Shown piece after piece: positions 1 through 13,300 of a DNA stretch of 64,000 nucleotides; the stretch's first letter is position 1, and each line of letters opens with the position of its first letter. Origin of the DNA: Paroedura picta (Eukaryota > Chordata > Lepidosauria > Squamata > Gekkonidae); NCBI RefSeq assembly GCF_049243985.1, contig NC_135372.1, positions 96,897,318 through 96,961,317 on the forward strand, written 5' to 3'. The position numbers were made by a program, and so were the translations under genes. The notes below the pieces were generated by a model, which was not told the origin of the DNA, ran no database searches, and saw only the letters and a program-made list of their open reading frames with translations.

Positions 1-3000
1 TGTCTATTGAAGAATCTAACCAAAATGTAAAAGATATGGGGATGATGGTAGTAGAAAATATTGTTCCTGTAGAGCATATTTTCCCTTTGGAAGAAAACAT
101 GTAACAGTCAAAGCCTTATGTTGACCTTATTTCCCTGGAGTCTGCAACATTTTGAGTACCCTGGAGATACCAAAGCATTTTACCATTCCCAGACAGGCCA
201 GTGTGTACTGTGTTTGGCTTCTCACATTGTTCAAATACAAGCTTTACCTCGCTCCTTAAAGAATGACTGCAAATAAATACTGACTTTTGTATTAAGACCC
301 TTTTCCCCTTCAAACCATATATATAGTAAAAGAGCTAAAACCACAGTCTAGTCACCATACTGGATAAAGCTCTCAAACATATTCCCAATTTTCTCTTGAA
401 AGTCAGTCAGTAGATTGCGTGAGGCTTGGCACTTGTTGTCCCTGTAATAATTTCCAGGAGCAGTTTCCTTCACAGTTCCACTCTTCCCTGAGTATTGTTC
501 CAAAACAAGCCCATTCTCTTATGATTCTTAGTTCTTGTTTGATCTTGCACAACCAGGGTTGTGATTTTTATTTAGGCTTCTCTATATGCTCCGTACACAT
601 TCCTCTTTACATTTGGATCTTGCTCTGTGACACTAGAAGAGTGGTGCTACAGTGTTCTAATTCCTTGTAGCCAGGACCTCTAAAGCTCTTATAGCTTCTT
701 CCTTAGCTTTTGAGTTCTGTCTTTCTTATAATCATGCTTTGTTGTCTTGTTTCTATGAAGTAAGAAGTGTCAAGGTGCTGTAACCACTTGTTCCAAATTA
801 GGAGCTTCTGTTGGATAAAAACCAAAGGTTTTTATGCAAACACAAGTTAGGAAACCTATAATACCTTAGGAAAGAACATTCTTAAACTTGTAGTAGAAAA
901 GAGCTGCTTTTCTTCTTCACTTACTATAATAAATTCAGCTGCTTAAATACAAAAAAAGCCCTTTAAAAATTGTTTGAGAAGTAATCTCAAAATACATCTC
1001 TGCTTTGCATGTGTTCCCATGTTTGATGTTTGAATGCTTAAGGAAATTATTTCCCTCCTTTGAAGAACTTAAATCTCTATTGCCAAGGTTGGTAGCTATT
1101 AATGAGACATTCTGCAGCTCTCAGTGACATCTGAAAGTGTTGTTGGTGTTTGCTTCTTCTAAAACAGTGCACATGCCTTTTGGTCATTAATTATCCAGGA
1201 GCTATCAAACAGTCAATTATGAACAGGCAGCCTGTTCCAAATGGCTGTAACCCAAAGCTGTAGCTTTGTTGACTTGTCCATCATCGTAAGCATCCTTCAG
1301 TTGTTTGACATAAATGCAATCATTCATTCCCTATTTATATTTCCATTAATATTATCCCCATTCTGTTTGCTTCTGCTAAGCTGAACTACAGACATCTGCG
1401 TTCCACCAAGGAAATGTAGTAAATGGGCAGAGTACTAAGAAGCAATGAAATCCTGGCGTTATGAAGATCAACACCCGGCTCTGGGATGTGTCCTTGGCTA
1501 CTCATTAAGGACTTCCAGAGTTGAGTGGAAAGGGATTCCAGTGACAGACTAACAAAAAAGCAGTATGCATTTCTAGGAAGAAAATGGAGACTTCCAAGGT
1601 CAAGAGACTGATGCCATATGTTCTAGCTTGAAACATTTCTTTTTTTACAAGCAGTGATATTGTAAAATCCACATATTCAGTGTAGCATATTGCATTGATG
1701 GGGATGGAGAATCTTTACTAAAACTATCAAAAACAGCTGAGAGGACACCAGAATCATTTAACGGTATAGTTTCCCTCTCAGCTTGGGTAAGCTGTAGAAG
1801 GGTTCCCAAATCATTGCAATTATAAACATTTAATGTAAAGGTACTAATACTAGATGATTTACACACTTCATAAGTTCACTAAGTGGAAAATAGATTGTCT
1901 TAATGAAAACCAACAGTATGTGGCCTTGCAAAATGCAGGTACAGGGTCTACTTTCACTGCAAAAAAGGCAGCAGTGTAATATTGCTTTTCCAGTGAAAAT
2001 AGTTTTTCTCCCACGTATATATACTTATATTGAGTAACTGGACTATGGCTCTTTGATGTTTCTCTTTGCTATGGCTCTCATTCAATTGCCATGTTTTAAA
2101 AATATGGTTGTGTCCTGGAGGGTAGGGTTTTTTAAGGTTTATTCACTGATTAGCACTTTTTATATTACATTATTTAAGTAAACTTATTATAACAATTTCA
2201 GAATATAAAATGTGGAGATTTGGGGCATTATGCTGAAACAGTTGATTTCTGGTTCAGATGGAAGCTGTACTATTATGCTTCATGTATCTTCACAGTCTCT
2301 AACACTGGTTTTGGCTGTGATTAATGCATCTTTCTATGGCCTTTTTGGAAAGATGAGAAAGTACAAATAAATCAATGGTGGGCGTGATGGATTTAGTATC
2401 CTGCTACTGTGTTGATGGCTTGTCTAACTTTCAGTTACTGCTGTATCTTTAAGATGTAGTTTAGTGTTATTCCAGTTGATGAAAATGCAGAGGGAGCCAA
2501 CTGGCCATCTAAAAGGTCTGAATTTGAAAATAATTTGTAGATGAATATTGGGAACATGGTATTCATTTTAAGTCCATATGTGACTGGTATGCTGGTGTTA
2601 GTATAAAACTGGTAAACAGACAAGTCTGTTCTGAGAAAATGCAAACTGAACTGTTTTCTTTGGAGAAGGGATAGCATTACAGGGTGGTTGGTTGTAGAAA
2701 GAGATGATGAAAGCTTTCTAGTTTCTTCCAGTGATCAGGTGCTTCCTTTCTCAGAGTTTACACAGATGTAGCAATATCTATGATAGCATCTCCCGTTTAG
2801 GCAATCAAAGGCATTGTGGACTTGGCTTTTCCTCAGAGCTTGTTATCCTCAGGCTTGAAAAGCATTTGGATGCTTGTACAGTATTTGAAACTTTTGCCTC
2901 TTTACAGGGATTTACAGCAAGTTAAGAAAAATGCCCTGTATTCCTGGTACTGAATTTTTGAGGTCTTCAATGAAAATGCTGTCCCTAGAGCTAGCCATAG

Positions 3001-3512
3001 TCCTTTTGCCAGTGCTCCATAAGTTTCCTGTATCACAAAGATTTCTGTCATCAGTAGACTTAAATTTCTATAATCCTTTTATTCCATTCTGGTCATAAAA
3101 AACTGGCCTTAAGCTTTAAAAAAAACTTAGCTTGAGGAATGTTTGTATATGAAATACATGCCAATTTCCCCCTCAGAAAAGCAATTTAGAGCAGTTTCAA
3201 GTGGTAAGCTGTGCTGGTCTGCTTGTGGCGCTTACACAATTTTTTGGTAGTACATCACTTTTTAAAATAACTTCCATACTGAAACTGGAATGGGTTCAGT
3301 AATACTTCACTCCTCTATTCTGTCCCCTTTTGCATGATCAGTATGAATGTCTATCAACAGGACTTTTTGCTGTGCTCACCCCTGAGGGAGCAGGCAGATT
3401 CTTGAGATTCTTGGTCACAGACAGTTTGGTTTACAATGTAGACACTTTTTTGCTAATTGTGATGTATGGCAGTGGGACTGATTTGTAATAAAATGTTATT
3501 TAATCTGTCTTT
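1..3512 (+). other. Probable 3' UTR of the upstream plus-strand gene (ANKS1A by synteny)
   Basis: This 3.5-kb stretch is AT-rich, has no convincing coding exon and, unlike most of the window, no repeat I recognise. A canonical AATAAA at 3487-3492 is followed within about 20-25 nt by a T/G-rich stretch, as at a plus-strand cleavage site. The next gene, TCP11, ends on the opposite strand only about 450 bp further on. In human the gene convergent with TCP11 is ANKS1A, which has a long 3' UTR. Assignment to ANKS1A is inference from gene order alone, since no ANKS1A protein sequence is in the window. Short open frames here look random. Alternative: plain intergenic DNA. Confidence 0.45.
3487..3492 (+). 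terminator. Candidate poly(A) signal of the plus-strand gene
   Basis: AATAAA followed by the T/G-rich tract at 3501-3520. A second AATAAA at 3725-3730 could be an alternative distal signal. The strand choice fits a gene entering from the left edge of the window. Confidence 0.45.
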
Positions 3513-3940
3513 GTATTTTGATACTTGAACTATTTCCTTTTTATTTCCTGTATATAAAAATGTTACTCTGTCCAGTTTGTGGTACCAAACATAACCAATC
3601 TGTGCAACAACAACATAGACTGACCTCACTACAACAAGGCGAGACTGTAAATATTCCTGAGCTTCCAGCAGTCGTTTTGTTGTTTTGTTTTTTCATAATT
3701 GTACAACTTAGAACATACTAAATTAATAAAATTAGACACACCTTTGTTTTAGTTGCTGTGATATAAGTATTAAAGTGTGCTGTGTATTATGAGAAGGCTA
3801 TAACCTTAAGCATGCTTGTAAATACCTTTCAATGAAATCAGCTGGGACTGGCTTATAAATAAATGGTTGAATCGTTTTGATATTTGTCTTACCCTTCCCA
3901 GTTGATGGAACATGTGCCAGGTCTAAAAACACAAAGCAAC
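3513..3940. other. Short spacer between two convergent gene ends
   Basis: About 430 bp lies between the plus-strand poly(A) signal and the inferred TCP11 cleavage site. It holds a second AATAAA (3725-3730) and no recognisable repeat or coding sequence. Confidence 0.4.
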
Positions 3941-3944
3941 AACA

Positions 3945-4166
3945 CTTTGAGCTGTTCAAAGGTTTATTGTGGCAGAACTTGGCATTGTCAGTTGGTATTT
4001 CAGCAGCTTCAACAGTCCAGCTGTACAAGTGCTTTGGATACCACTGCACAAAGCAGGGCAGTTGCTTAGTTGATTACACTGAACTTTGAGTCAAAGCACG
4101 ATCTGAACAACTGTCAGTCTTTTTCCCTTCTCCCTGCTGCCACAAGCTCTGCCTCGCTTGAGATGG
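3945..4166 (-). terminator. TCP11: TCP11 3' UTR with poly(A) signal
   Basis: Downstream of the TCP11 stop codon on the minus strand, AATAAA occurs at 3968-3963 (read as tttatt on plus). It is followed by a GT-rich element (minus reading AAAGTGTTGTTGC) at about 3935-3955, the usual cleavage-factor arrangement. This gives a compact 3' UTR of about 220 nt. The cleavage point near 3945 is inferred. Confidence 0.65.
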
Positions 4167-4393
4167 TTAGGACTCTGTCCTTCCTCCGTTCTTCCCCCCT
4201 GGAAGCAGAAAATTCTTCAGTATTTCTGAGTAGTAGGGACCAAACACCTGTCTGTTGTGGGCAGTCAAATTACCAAACCTCTGGCCAACTTCCAGCAGTT
4301 CTTCCTGAACAGGAGCAAGCCCTTGGGGGAGATTTTTACAGTTCTGGCCACCAGGACACACACAGTGCCGTAGAAAAGTTTGAATCCGTTGCT
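4167..4393 (-). CDS. TCP11: TCP11 last coding exon (residues ~451-525)
   Basis: A pyrimidine-rich acceptor ending in ACAG abuts 4393, and the TAA stop is at 4169-4167. The exon encodes [10 protein letters not shown], then [16 protein letters not shown] and [15 protein letters not shown], the most conserved C-terminal block of TCP11 proteins. Entry phase is 1: the G from the previous exon completes the GAG glutamate. The tail [10 protein letters not shown] replaces the human ALETKVESV-type end. Confidence 0.93.
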
Positions 4394-7300
4394 CTGTAGA
4401 AATGAAGAAAGTAGAAATAGCATTGGTTCCTCTAATTATCCATCTCATTAGACTCCTAATAAATTGAAAGTTAGATTATAAATTTAAGATCAGATCTGGG
4501 GTGAGCAGTGACTCATGAAAGTTCATACTCAGCCACAAAATTTGTGAAGTCTTTAAGGCAAGCTTTATCTACCAGAGTTTTGTGAAGGCTCTGGATGGGT
4601 TTCCTGAATGGGTGGGAGTTAATTAATTTTTACCATATTTTTTAAATGTATTAAACATTTATCTGGTGATATAACCACATATGGTCATGTCAACCCACCT
4701 CTCTCCTCTCAAAATGGCCAATTATGGGCTTGGAAAGGGTGGGAAGGGGAAGAACCCTGGGAGGGCATGTATATAACTATGCTTCCCAACTATATTCTGC
4801 ATGATCACATCACTTCTGGGGTTTCTCAAAGCCTGAAGACTTTTTCAGGGGTTTCTCAAGGGTAAAAAAGTTGAGAAAGCTGATTTAAGTTGTTACTGGA
4901 CTCTTCTACTGCTACAGATAAACTAACATGGGTTATCTTGATCTAATTGCTTGTTTGTAGTTTTTTTTGCTTTCTCCGTCTCTCCAAATGTGCTCACCTG
5001 ACCTGTTCAGCCTAACTCTTATCCATGCCATGTTCAATTTCATAGGATACGTATCTGCCAGAAAAGTGCCTATGAGTAGACTACATAAATGAGTCCATTA
5101 CACCAGTGGTCCCCAAACTTTTTATAACCACGGACCGGTCAACACTTGACAATTTTACTGAGGCCTGGAGGGGGGTAGTTTTTTGCTGAGCGACATCGCT
5201 GCCTGAGCCCCTGCTCCACTTGCTTTCCCATCAGCGCCCCTGACTTCCTGCTGCCAGCAGCTGCGCAGTACCACGCTGGGGAGAGCTCCTGGAGAGCACC
5301 AAAGGTGAGCCGGCGGCAGAGTGCCAGGGCAGCCTCAGAGACAGCAGCCGAGTACTGACTGATCTACAGACAGGTACCAGTCCCCAGACCGGGGGTTGTG
5401 GACCACTGCATTACACAACTACATAGCTGTTAGGGAAGGCATTTATTTTTATTTACATTTATGGACTGCTCTTATTCAACCTGTCATTTCAGTGTAGTTT
5501 AAAATTATATAAATACAATTTTAAAAAGTTAAAAATCAACTGTACATTGTTAAAGCATCATACAGCAAAACTATATACCCCAGGTCTAATTGGCTAGACC
5601 AATAAGTGGATTTAATTTGGATGTTTATTGTCCTCCTCACTTGGAAGAAGGCAAGCAAAAGTAGAGAGCAGGGGAAGCCCACTGATGTTCAGCTTATTTG
5701 ATTGTCCAAACTGGCCATAAGCCTGGTAGAAGAGTTTCATATTTCAGACCCTGATGTCCTCTGGGATCACATTCCACCAGGCAGGGGCCAGGGCAGAGAA
5801 ATCCCTGGCTCTGGTTGAGGCCAGTCAGACTTCTTTGGGGCTGGGGACTATCAGTTGGTTCACAGTCACTGAGCAAAGCACCCTCCAGGGAGCATATTCA
5901 GACAAGTGGCACCTTATATACGCCAGGCTCAGACTGTGTATGGCTTTAAAGGTTTGAACCCAAACCTTGATGCAAACCCAGAACTCTATTGGAAGCCAAT
6001 GTAGCTGTCGCAATACCAGTCTTCTGTGTGCCCTCCACGATGTTCTAGTGAGAAACCATGTGGCAGCATTTTGGACCAGTTGTAATTTCTGGATTAGGGT
6101 AAAATCCACAGGACCTCTGTCTTTGAGGAATCAGCTACAAGCAACTACCCTTGAGCCATTCCACCACCATTCCAAAATATCTGTCAAATGAGTCCATATA
6201 TAATCTTCATAATATTTCGGAGTGATCCTACCACTCGTATCACTCGTTATACGAGTGATATTCCCACAGAGAGGGAAAATTAGAATGTTTGTAGGATTTG
6301 CCAGCAGCACTAGGGCTTAAATCATTGAGAATACTCAAAAGTGTTACTTCCCAACCATTTGCTGTTGGGCTGTGTATAATTTGTACTGTATATCCTTTCC
6401 TGATCCAGAGAAAGAAATCTCAATTTACAAAAAGCTTTAAAATACTAGCTTTTCCTTTCCAATTTGAATACATGCCTCATTTTGTAAACATGGAAATTCA
6501 ATTATACTAAAGAAAAGATAGACACAGAATAATAAATATAGATCATGATTCACAGCCTGGAACTGAAATCCATGCTTCTATAATAGTTTTACATTGCATT
6601 CTCATATTCAAATGTAAAAATCACAAAAATATACAAGAATCCACTTTTGTGACTTACCAATTACTGTCCGTACTGCATTGTCCTTATCTGCAATGCTCCT
6701 AATCTGGCCTTTTAGAGAAGCAGTCTTGTCATTGGTGAGAGCAGGGTACCCCAGTTGGAACAGAATGCTATTTAATTCCTGATGTATTTGATTGCTGATG
6801 TCCAGTAAAGAATCTGCTAGCCTAAGTTATAAATACATGTGACATTGTCATGGGGTGGTCCATGAAATTTTCCTGAAGATTGCTTTTAATAAGCAGTCAA
6901 CTTGTCATTTTGCAAAATTGATAAAAAGTGATGCTTGTGCTTGGAGCTCAGTAGCTGGCAAGCAGCCTATGCTTTCTTTGACCCTTTCTTGCTTGAGGAG
7001 TGTTCTTTGAGCTTTTATTGACTCAATTTCTCTCCTGTTTTACCAGCTATCATTGCAAGGTGACAACCTACAATAAATTGCCGCTCTTGCTAAAGCTGTG
7101 ACTTTCCCAGAAATATTAAGCAGAGTATGTTCACAAACAGCATTAGGATAGATGTTATTAAACAAACCTAGTCCTGTCTGCTTGCCTCCCATGGCTTGCA
7201 GTCTGCGAGAGGGCTACAGCACTTCAATATGCATCCCCAGGAGCCTTATTTCTTCATAAAACAAGGTTAAATCAACTTACCTTGTGTTGGGAAGCCCTTC

Positions 7301-10300
7301 TATGAGGGCTTTAGTTACCCATTTTAATCTGTCTACACAACCCGATGAATTGGACACCACATTTCCATATATGCTGCTGCTCACTAGTATAACTGCTGCA
7401 ATAATGGCCAGTTGATTCACTTGCATCTGAATGGTTCGTAAGCGTTCTTTGTCCATCAACATAGTCTACAAAAGAAAGCACAATCTCAAAAAATAATTTT
7501 CTAGAGGCCAATTTCTGTTCTCAAGTTGCCAGAGCAAGAGAAAATACACATCTGTTAATTGCGAAATGGTATGCTACATGTCTTAATGGACTCCTATAAA
7601 AGTACACCATAGACATCTTTGAGAAATAATATGCATATTGTCCTCTTACTTCAGGATATTCTTTTCCTGGCTCCCAATGCAGCAAATCCATGTATGCTTG
7701 GTTTAACACAGCAGTAGGACTACAGATTGAAACTTCTCCAGCAGCCACTTCACGTGGTGGAACAGAGGAACGTGGCGGAACAGATGATCCACTGGTCTCA
7801 GAGCTGGATGAAGATGGTAGCAAATCGGAACTTGATACTTTAGCTGCTGCTGCACGTAGCCACTCAGTTGTACGAGCCAGGCTGCCTGAAGTACATAGTG
7901 GAGAAAGAGGTTTGACAGAAGAACTTAATAAGTATGTATGTTTTCATAAGTTGCTCCTTGTATCCTTCATGCTTTTAGTTATATCCTCAATGGCCAAGCA
8001 CACAATTGAAGGGAGCATTGTAAAATTATTTATTGATTTATTTATGTCTTACTTTCTGCCCTCACAAGGGCCACCAAGTTGGCTAATAATTTTAAACACA
8101 CATGATAAAATCATATTCACCAATTAGTGGGGCAAGTATCTTTGTGCCTCCTCACGCAACATGCAATTTTTTTTTTACAAAGGCTTCTATTTAACCAAAG
8201 GAGAAACTCCACCTCCCCAATCCATGTCCAACCCACTCAGGATGGTCGGATTTTCAGCTCAGGACAGCCCTCGAATGGCTGGTCTCCTTTTTCTGGGGTC
8301 ACAGGCAGAGGATAGCTATTGAAAAAAGACAATCACATCACTGCCAACTCTCATGTGGAGTATCGCAGTGGGCAGTCCTCTCTCTAGGCTTATTCAGCAT
8401 CTGCATGTGCCCTCCTGCCCAGTTGGTCCAGGAGTTTGGGCTCGGGTGTCATCAATATACAAATGATACCCAGCTCTTCCTCCTGATGGATGGCCACCTG
8501 CACTCGCCCCCCCCCCCCGAGTCTTTTGCCAGATGTCTGGAAGCAGTGACAGGATGGCTCAGGCAAAGTCAATTGAAATTCAACCCTTCAAAGACAGAGG
8601 TCCTGTGGCTGAGTAGGAAGGACCCAAGTGAGGAAATGCGATTGCCCTGCCTGGTTGGGGTGCAGCTGCCCGTTGCACACTCTGCCAGAAATCTGGGCAT
8701 AATCACGACACCTCCCTTTCTATGGAGGTGCAGGTCACAAGAATAGCACAGCTGGCATTCTTCCATCTTCGTTAAGCCAAGCTACTAATGCCTTATTAGG
8801 CCCCGGAGCACCTAGCCACAGTGATCCATATGACAATCACTAGACTGGATTTCTGTAATTTGCTCTACGTGAGCCTACCCTTATTCCTGCTCCAGAAACT
8901 ACAGCTGATCCAGAATGAAGTAGTCAGGGTCCTCATGGAAACACCTTGGAGGGCCCATATCCAGTCTGCGCTCCAGCAGCTGCACTGGCTCCCAGATTAA
9001 TTTCAGATTAAGTTTAAGGTTCTGGTAATCACTTTTAAGGCCATACACTGTCTGGGCCTGACATACCTGAAGGACTGCCTTACTGCCTATGCCCCCCGGA
9101 AGAATGTTATGCTCAGCCAGTTCCAAGTGGCTAGTGATCCATGGTTCCAAGGAAGTACGTCTAGACTCAACCAGGACCATGATGTTTTCTGTCTGGGCCC
9201 CCAGAGATTTGGGCCCTATCAGAGTTAGTACAGTTCTGCCCAAAAGCTTTTCTGAATAGGCTGGTGGTCCCTAGCCCTTGGGAGATGCGCCTGGCTTCAA
9301 CTGATCTCCCCTGCCGGGTGGAATGAGCTCCCAGATGAGCTGAGGGCCCTGTAGGAGCTATCAGTTCAACAGGACCTGTAAGATGGTGCTCCTTTTTCAT
9401 GCCTTTGGTAGAGGTTAGGACTGGAAGAGCCTGGATTCCCCCCACCCTTCGTCTCTCCCCCTTTTAGGGGGTGGTTATTGTGGCTGACATTGACTGCTGA
9501 CCACAGGTTACAGGCTTGGGACTTTGTTACAGACTGGGACTTTGTGGAGGGTAGGAACTGAAGAACTGAGAACTACCACAAATTCTGGCAGTTTGTGGTG
9601 GCTTATGACAGTAGATGAAGAGGAGAAAACAGCAGTTTACCCTTGCTTTCTGCTTTTACAAGACACAGCTGGATGGCTGGGAGAGGAACTATTCATTGGG
9701 GCAGGGAGTCTGCATGAAACCATTGTTTATTCTGTTCTTCAATATGGTATCTTCAGTAGTAGGTCTTCAAGCTAGAACAGACTACAGACTTGTTCCTTCA
9801 AGTGGAGTGCAACCCTATCCAGAACAGGCAATACCATAATACCTCAGTCAGACCTTTCACTTGGCAGTAGCACTTCCACCTTGTCAGGATTAACCTTCAA
9901 TTTATTATCCCACATCCATTCCAAAACTGCCTCCATGCTTTATGCCCAAAAATAAGTGAAGAGAGTATCAGCTCACTGGGATCTACACAAACTCAGCATT
10001 AAATCTGTAACTTTTAGAGATTACTAGAAGGCAAGTTACTGATATGGACTCCTTTTCTTTTCTTTTTTGGTAGTTCATCTCTCTTAACTAAGAGCTGTCC
10101 CTTTCTTTTTTTACCAGCTTTTTTCCCTTTAAATTTCTAGAGCTAACAATAGTTAACATTGTATCTTCCCTGACATCTTCACTGATTATAGTTAGCACAA
10201 AATCAGTTTCTGATTATAATTTCAAACTGTATTTTTAAAATCTATCTTAATGAAAATGGCAGTACAGTCCCCAAGAAGTGAAAAGTAGGGAAGACGAGGT

Positions 10301-13300
10301 ATGGGGAGCAATGTCCAAACATATAGGATGCTGTCAGTTTTGCAAACTAGCTTGGCATGAATGCTGCTATGTATACATTGAGCCACAATGTGGGAAATCA
10401 GGCAAACAACAGTGAACAACTAATCTTGTATTAGTAATAGCAGTAGAGGCAGAGCTCCTATTCAATTATAAACTGGCTTATTTGAAATTCAGTTTCCTTT
10501 TTGTATTTGTGTTTTTAGCATGAAGTTTACAGGAAGGACTTGATTCTGGCCACCTCAACAGAAAGGCTTTGGCAGCAGTTACCTGCAAAAAATGTACTTG
10601 GTAATCTGTTCAGGAGCTCCTGGAATTTTTTCCTCTCATACTGGATAGAATGCTGTTGGAGATAAGGCCGGAGGGCTTGAATGGTAAAATTTATCATGTC
10701 CAATTTCATTAGGTCCAGAATCCGAAAAATCTCTCTGTCATAGAAAACAGAAATCGGAGATACATCAACTAAAGTGCCATTTCCAACATTAAAGATTCAT
10801 TGGACAATAAAAATAGGCATTTTAAAAGAAATATGGAAAATCATAATGTACGCAGATTTAATTCCATTTTCCACCCAAGGGTATTTCCCTAATGCAGAAA
10901 GTCTCACTGAAGAGATTCTAGGTGACTTTGTCCCTGATACATCAAAGCAATAGTGAACTGGATGCACATAGTTTACCGTTGAAGAAACTTACTCATTACT
11001 GGAAACAGAAACCAGTCTATTAGGTGAGTAACCAAGACGTATCAAAGTAAAACATGAACCTTTGTAAAGTTACTGTGTGCATCATATGTTAAAATTCTTA
11101 GTCAAGGTACTCTGACTCTACCCTAGTAGATCTGTATCAGACAAGACCTGAATATTGCATAAAAACTTATTAATTTTTTTCACAACTGCCATCTATAAAT
11201 ACACTGGGTGCACTCAAATGCTGCAAGCTTCCATGGATCACTCTAATGTATATTAAACAAATGAGCACAAATCTATACTATCTCCCTAGAGGCGTTCTGT
11301 GAAGTTGTTGTCCTGTTTTTTGGATACATGTAAAATATTTGGAAAACTGACGACTACTATATCCTATCTGCCTGTCTGTTACATGCCATACCCAGCAAAT
11401 GTAGATTCAGTTTTCCTGTAACAACTGTTCAAATCATCCTAAATTTTTGAATTTGAATTTGAATCTATACCTTCTAGTATAGGTTTCTCCATATTTTCTA
11501 TTCAGTCGTATAACTGCTAATTTTCTAGATTGTTGTATATACCTTTTCTCTAAACAAAGCTTCTTGGGATGGAGGACAGTTCTGCATCTAGCAGAATAGG
11601 ATAGGGTACAGTCAATGTTTGTTTATATATATTCCTATCTTGTAGCAGGATGTAGGAGTATGTGACCTTTCAGTTCTATTACAAGGGACTGTAAAGGTTT
11701 ACTTTATCTTGATGGCTAAAGATACAGTTATACACACACCCATAAGCTGCTGTGCTCTGACAGCCTTCATAAAATAAAAATCACAGGGATCACATGATAT
11801 CTAAGTTCTTAAGGCAATTATCTTCTTTTGGGATAAATTTGGTGATTAATTATTTAAAATAATGATTTCCAACTAGTAGCTTGTGAGCTTCTAGTAGCTT
11901 GTCAGCTGTTGCAGAGAAGCTCATGCATCCAGACCCAGGAAGATATCATAAAAAGATCTGTTCTAGATATTTTCTTTAAAAAACTATTTTTGAGGATTTT
12001 TCTGTGTGCTGTTGAGTGAGATAGCTGGACTTCTGGTGCTTTCTCATTCATGTTCTGCTTCTAACATACAACAAAACTTAGTCATATGGCAGGGAGAGAT
12101 GCTCAGGATATTTTTCATAATTTAGAACAGGCTTTCTCAACCAGGGTTTCATGAAAGCACTGGAAGGATTTCCTGAATGCATGGGAATTAATTAATTTGT
12201 AATATATTTTATAAATCTGTTTATGCATTTATTGGGTGATATGACCATAGAATAGATACTCATGCTGACCCCCCTCCCAAAATGGCCAATGGTGGGCCTG
12301 GAGGGGTTGGGAAGGGGAGGGGCCCCAGGTGGGCATGTACATAGCTTTGCTTCCTAACCATATTGTGAGTAACTCCCACTTCTGGGAAATCCCACTTCTG
12401 GGATTTCTCAAAGCCTGAAGAATGCTTCATTGGTTTCTCAGTGGTAAAAAAGTTGAGAAAGGCTGACTTAGAAATAGCTGTCATTAAAGAAGGGCTTGCA
12501 GCTCCTGATTTACAGAATTGTCTTTGTCCAGTCCAATAGAACTCACCTGAGCAGATGTACAGGGTCTGATATGCTTCGTAGTTTCTGTATTTCCTCGTCT
12601 CTGATAGGTGCACAAAGCATTGCCATCATACCCAAGATATATGTTGTAAGGCTAGGGATGTCCAAAGCCCCATGCTCAGCCTCTTGCTTTATCAGCTCCA
12701 TGTCCAGACCTTCTTCAATCTGATTCCGCAACCGGGTCTGCCGGGGCAGGATCAGGGATAGCAGGCTCTACACAGAATAAAATATGCCTCTTTGTACAAT
12801 AAATATTCACAGAGATCTATGATCCAGAATGCTTGAACATCGTTAATATAGTACTACAAATAAAATTGGCACCTGATTTCAAAATTATTCTCTAGACAAC
12901 TTGATTTAACACAAAGCTGTCAACAGAAAGCAACATTTTATTGCTGATATATCCTATGGGCAGATATTTTAATAACCTGGCAAATTGAATGGGAGTGTTT
13001 CTGAACAGATGGAAACTTGTCCTGCAGCTGTTCCCCCCAGGGTCCTCTGAGGCAGGGGTAGTCAACCTGTGGTCCTCCAGATGTTCATGGACTACAATTC
13101 CCATGAGCCCCTGCCAGCAATCAGCAAAGGGATTTCCTACCATACCTATATGAATCAGAAACTAGCCAGTTGCAAGCAGTTGCAAAGGTAGCAGTCTTTA
13201 TAAAAAAGCCACCTAAGGTATTGTCAATTCACTATCTCACTGGCTGAGGGGAGAAGAGCTTGTTGGGTACTTGAAAGACCTGGAGCTCAAAAATATATCA

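Noticed and set aside
4070-4399. 109-codon plus-strand frame
   Set aside because: Antisense to the last TCP11 exon and 3' UTR.
7690-8127. 145-codon plus-strand frame
   Set aside because: Antisense to the TCP11 Ser/Pro-rich exon and its intron; no domain of its own.
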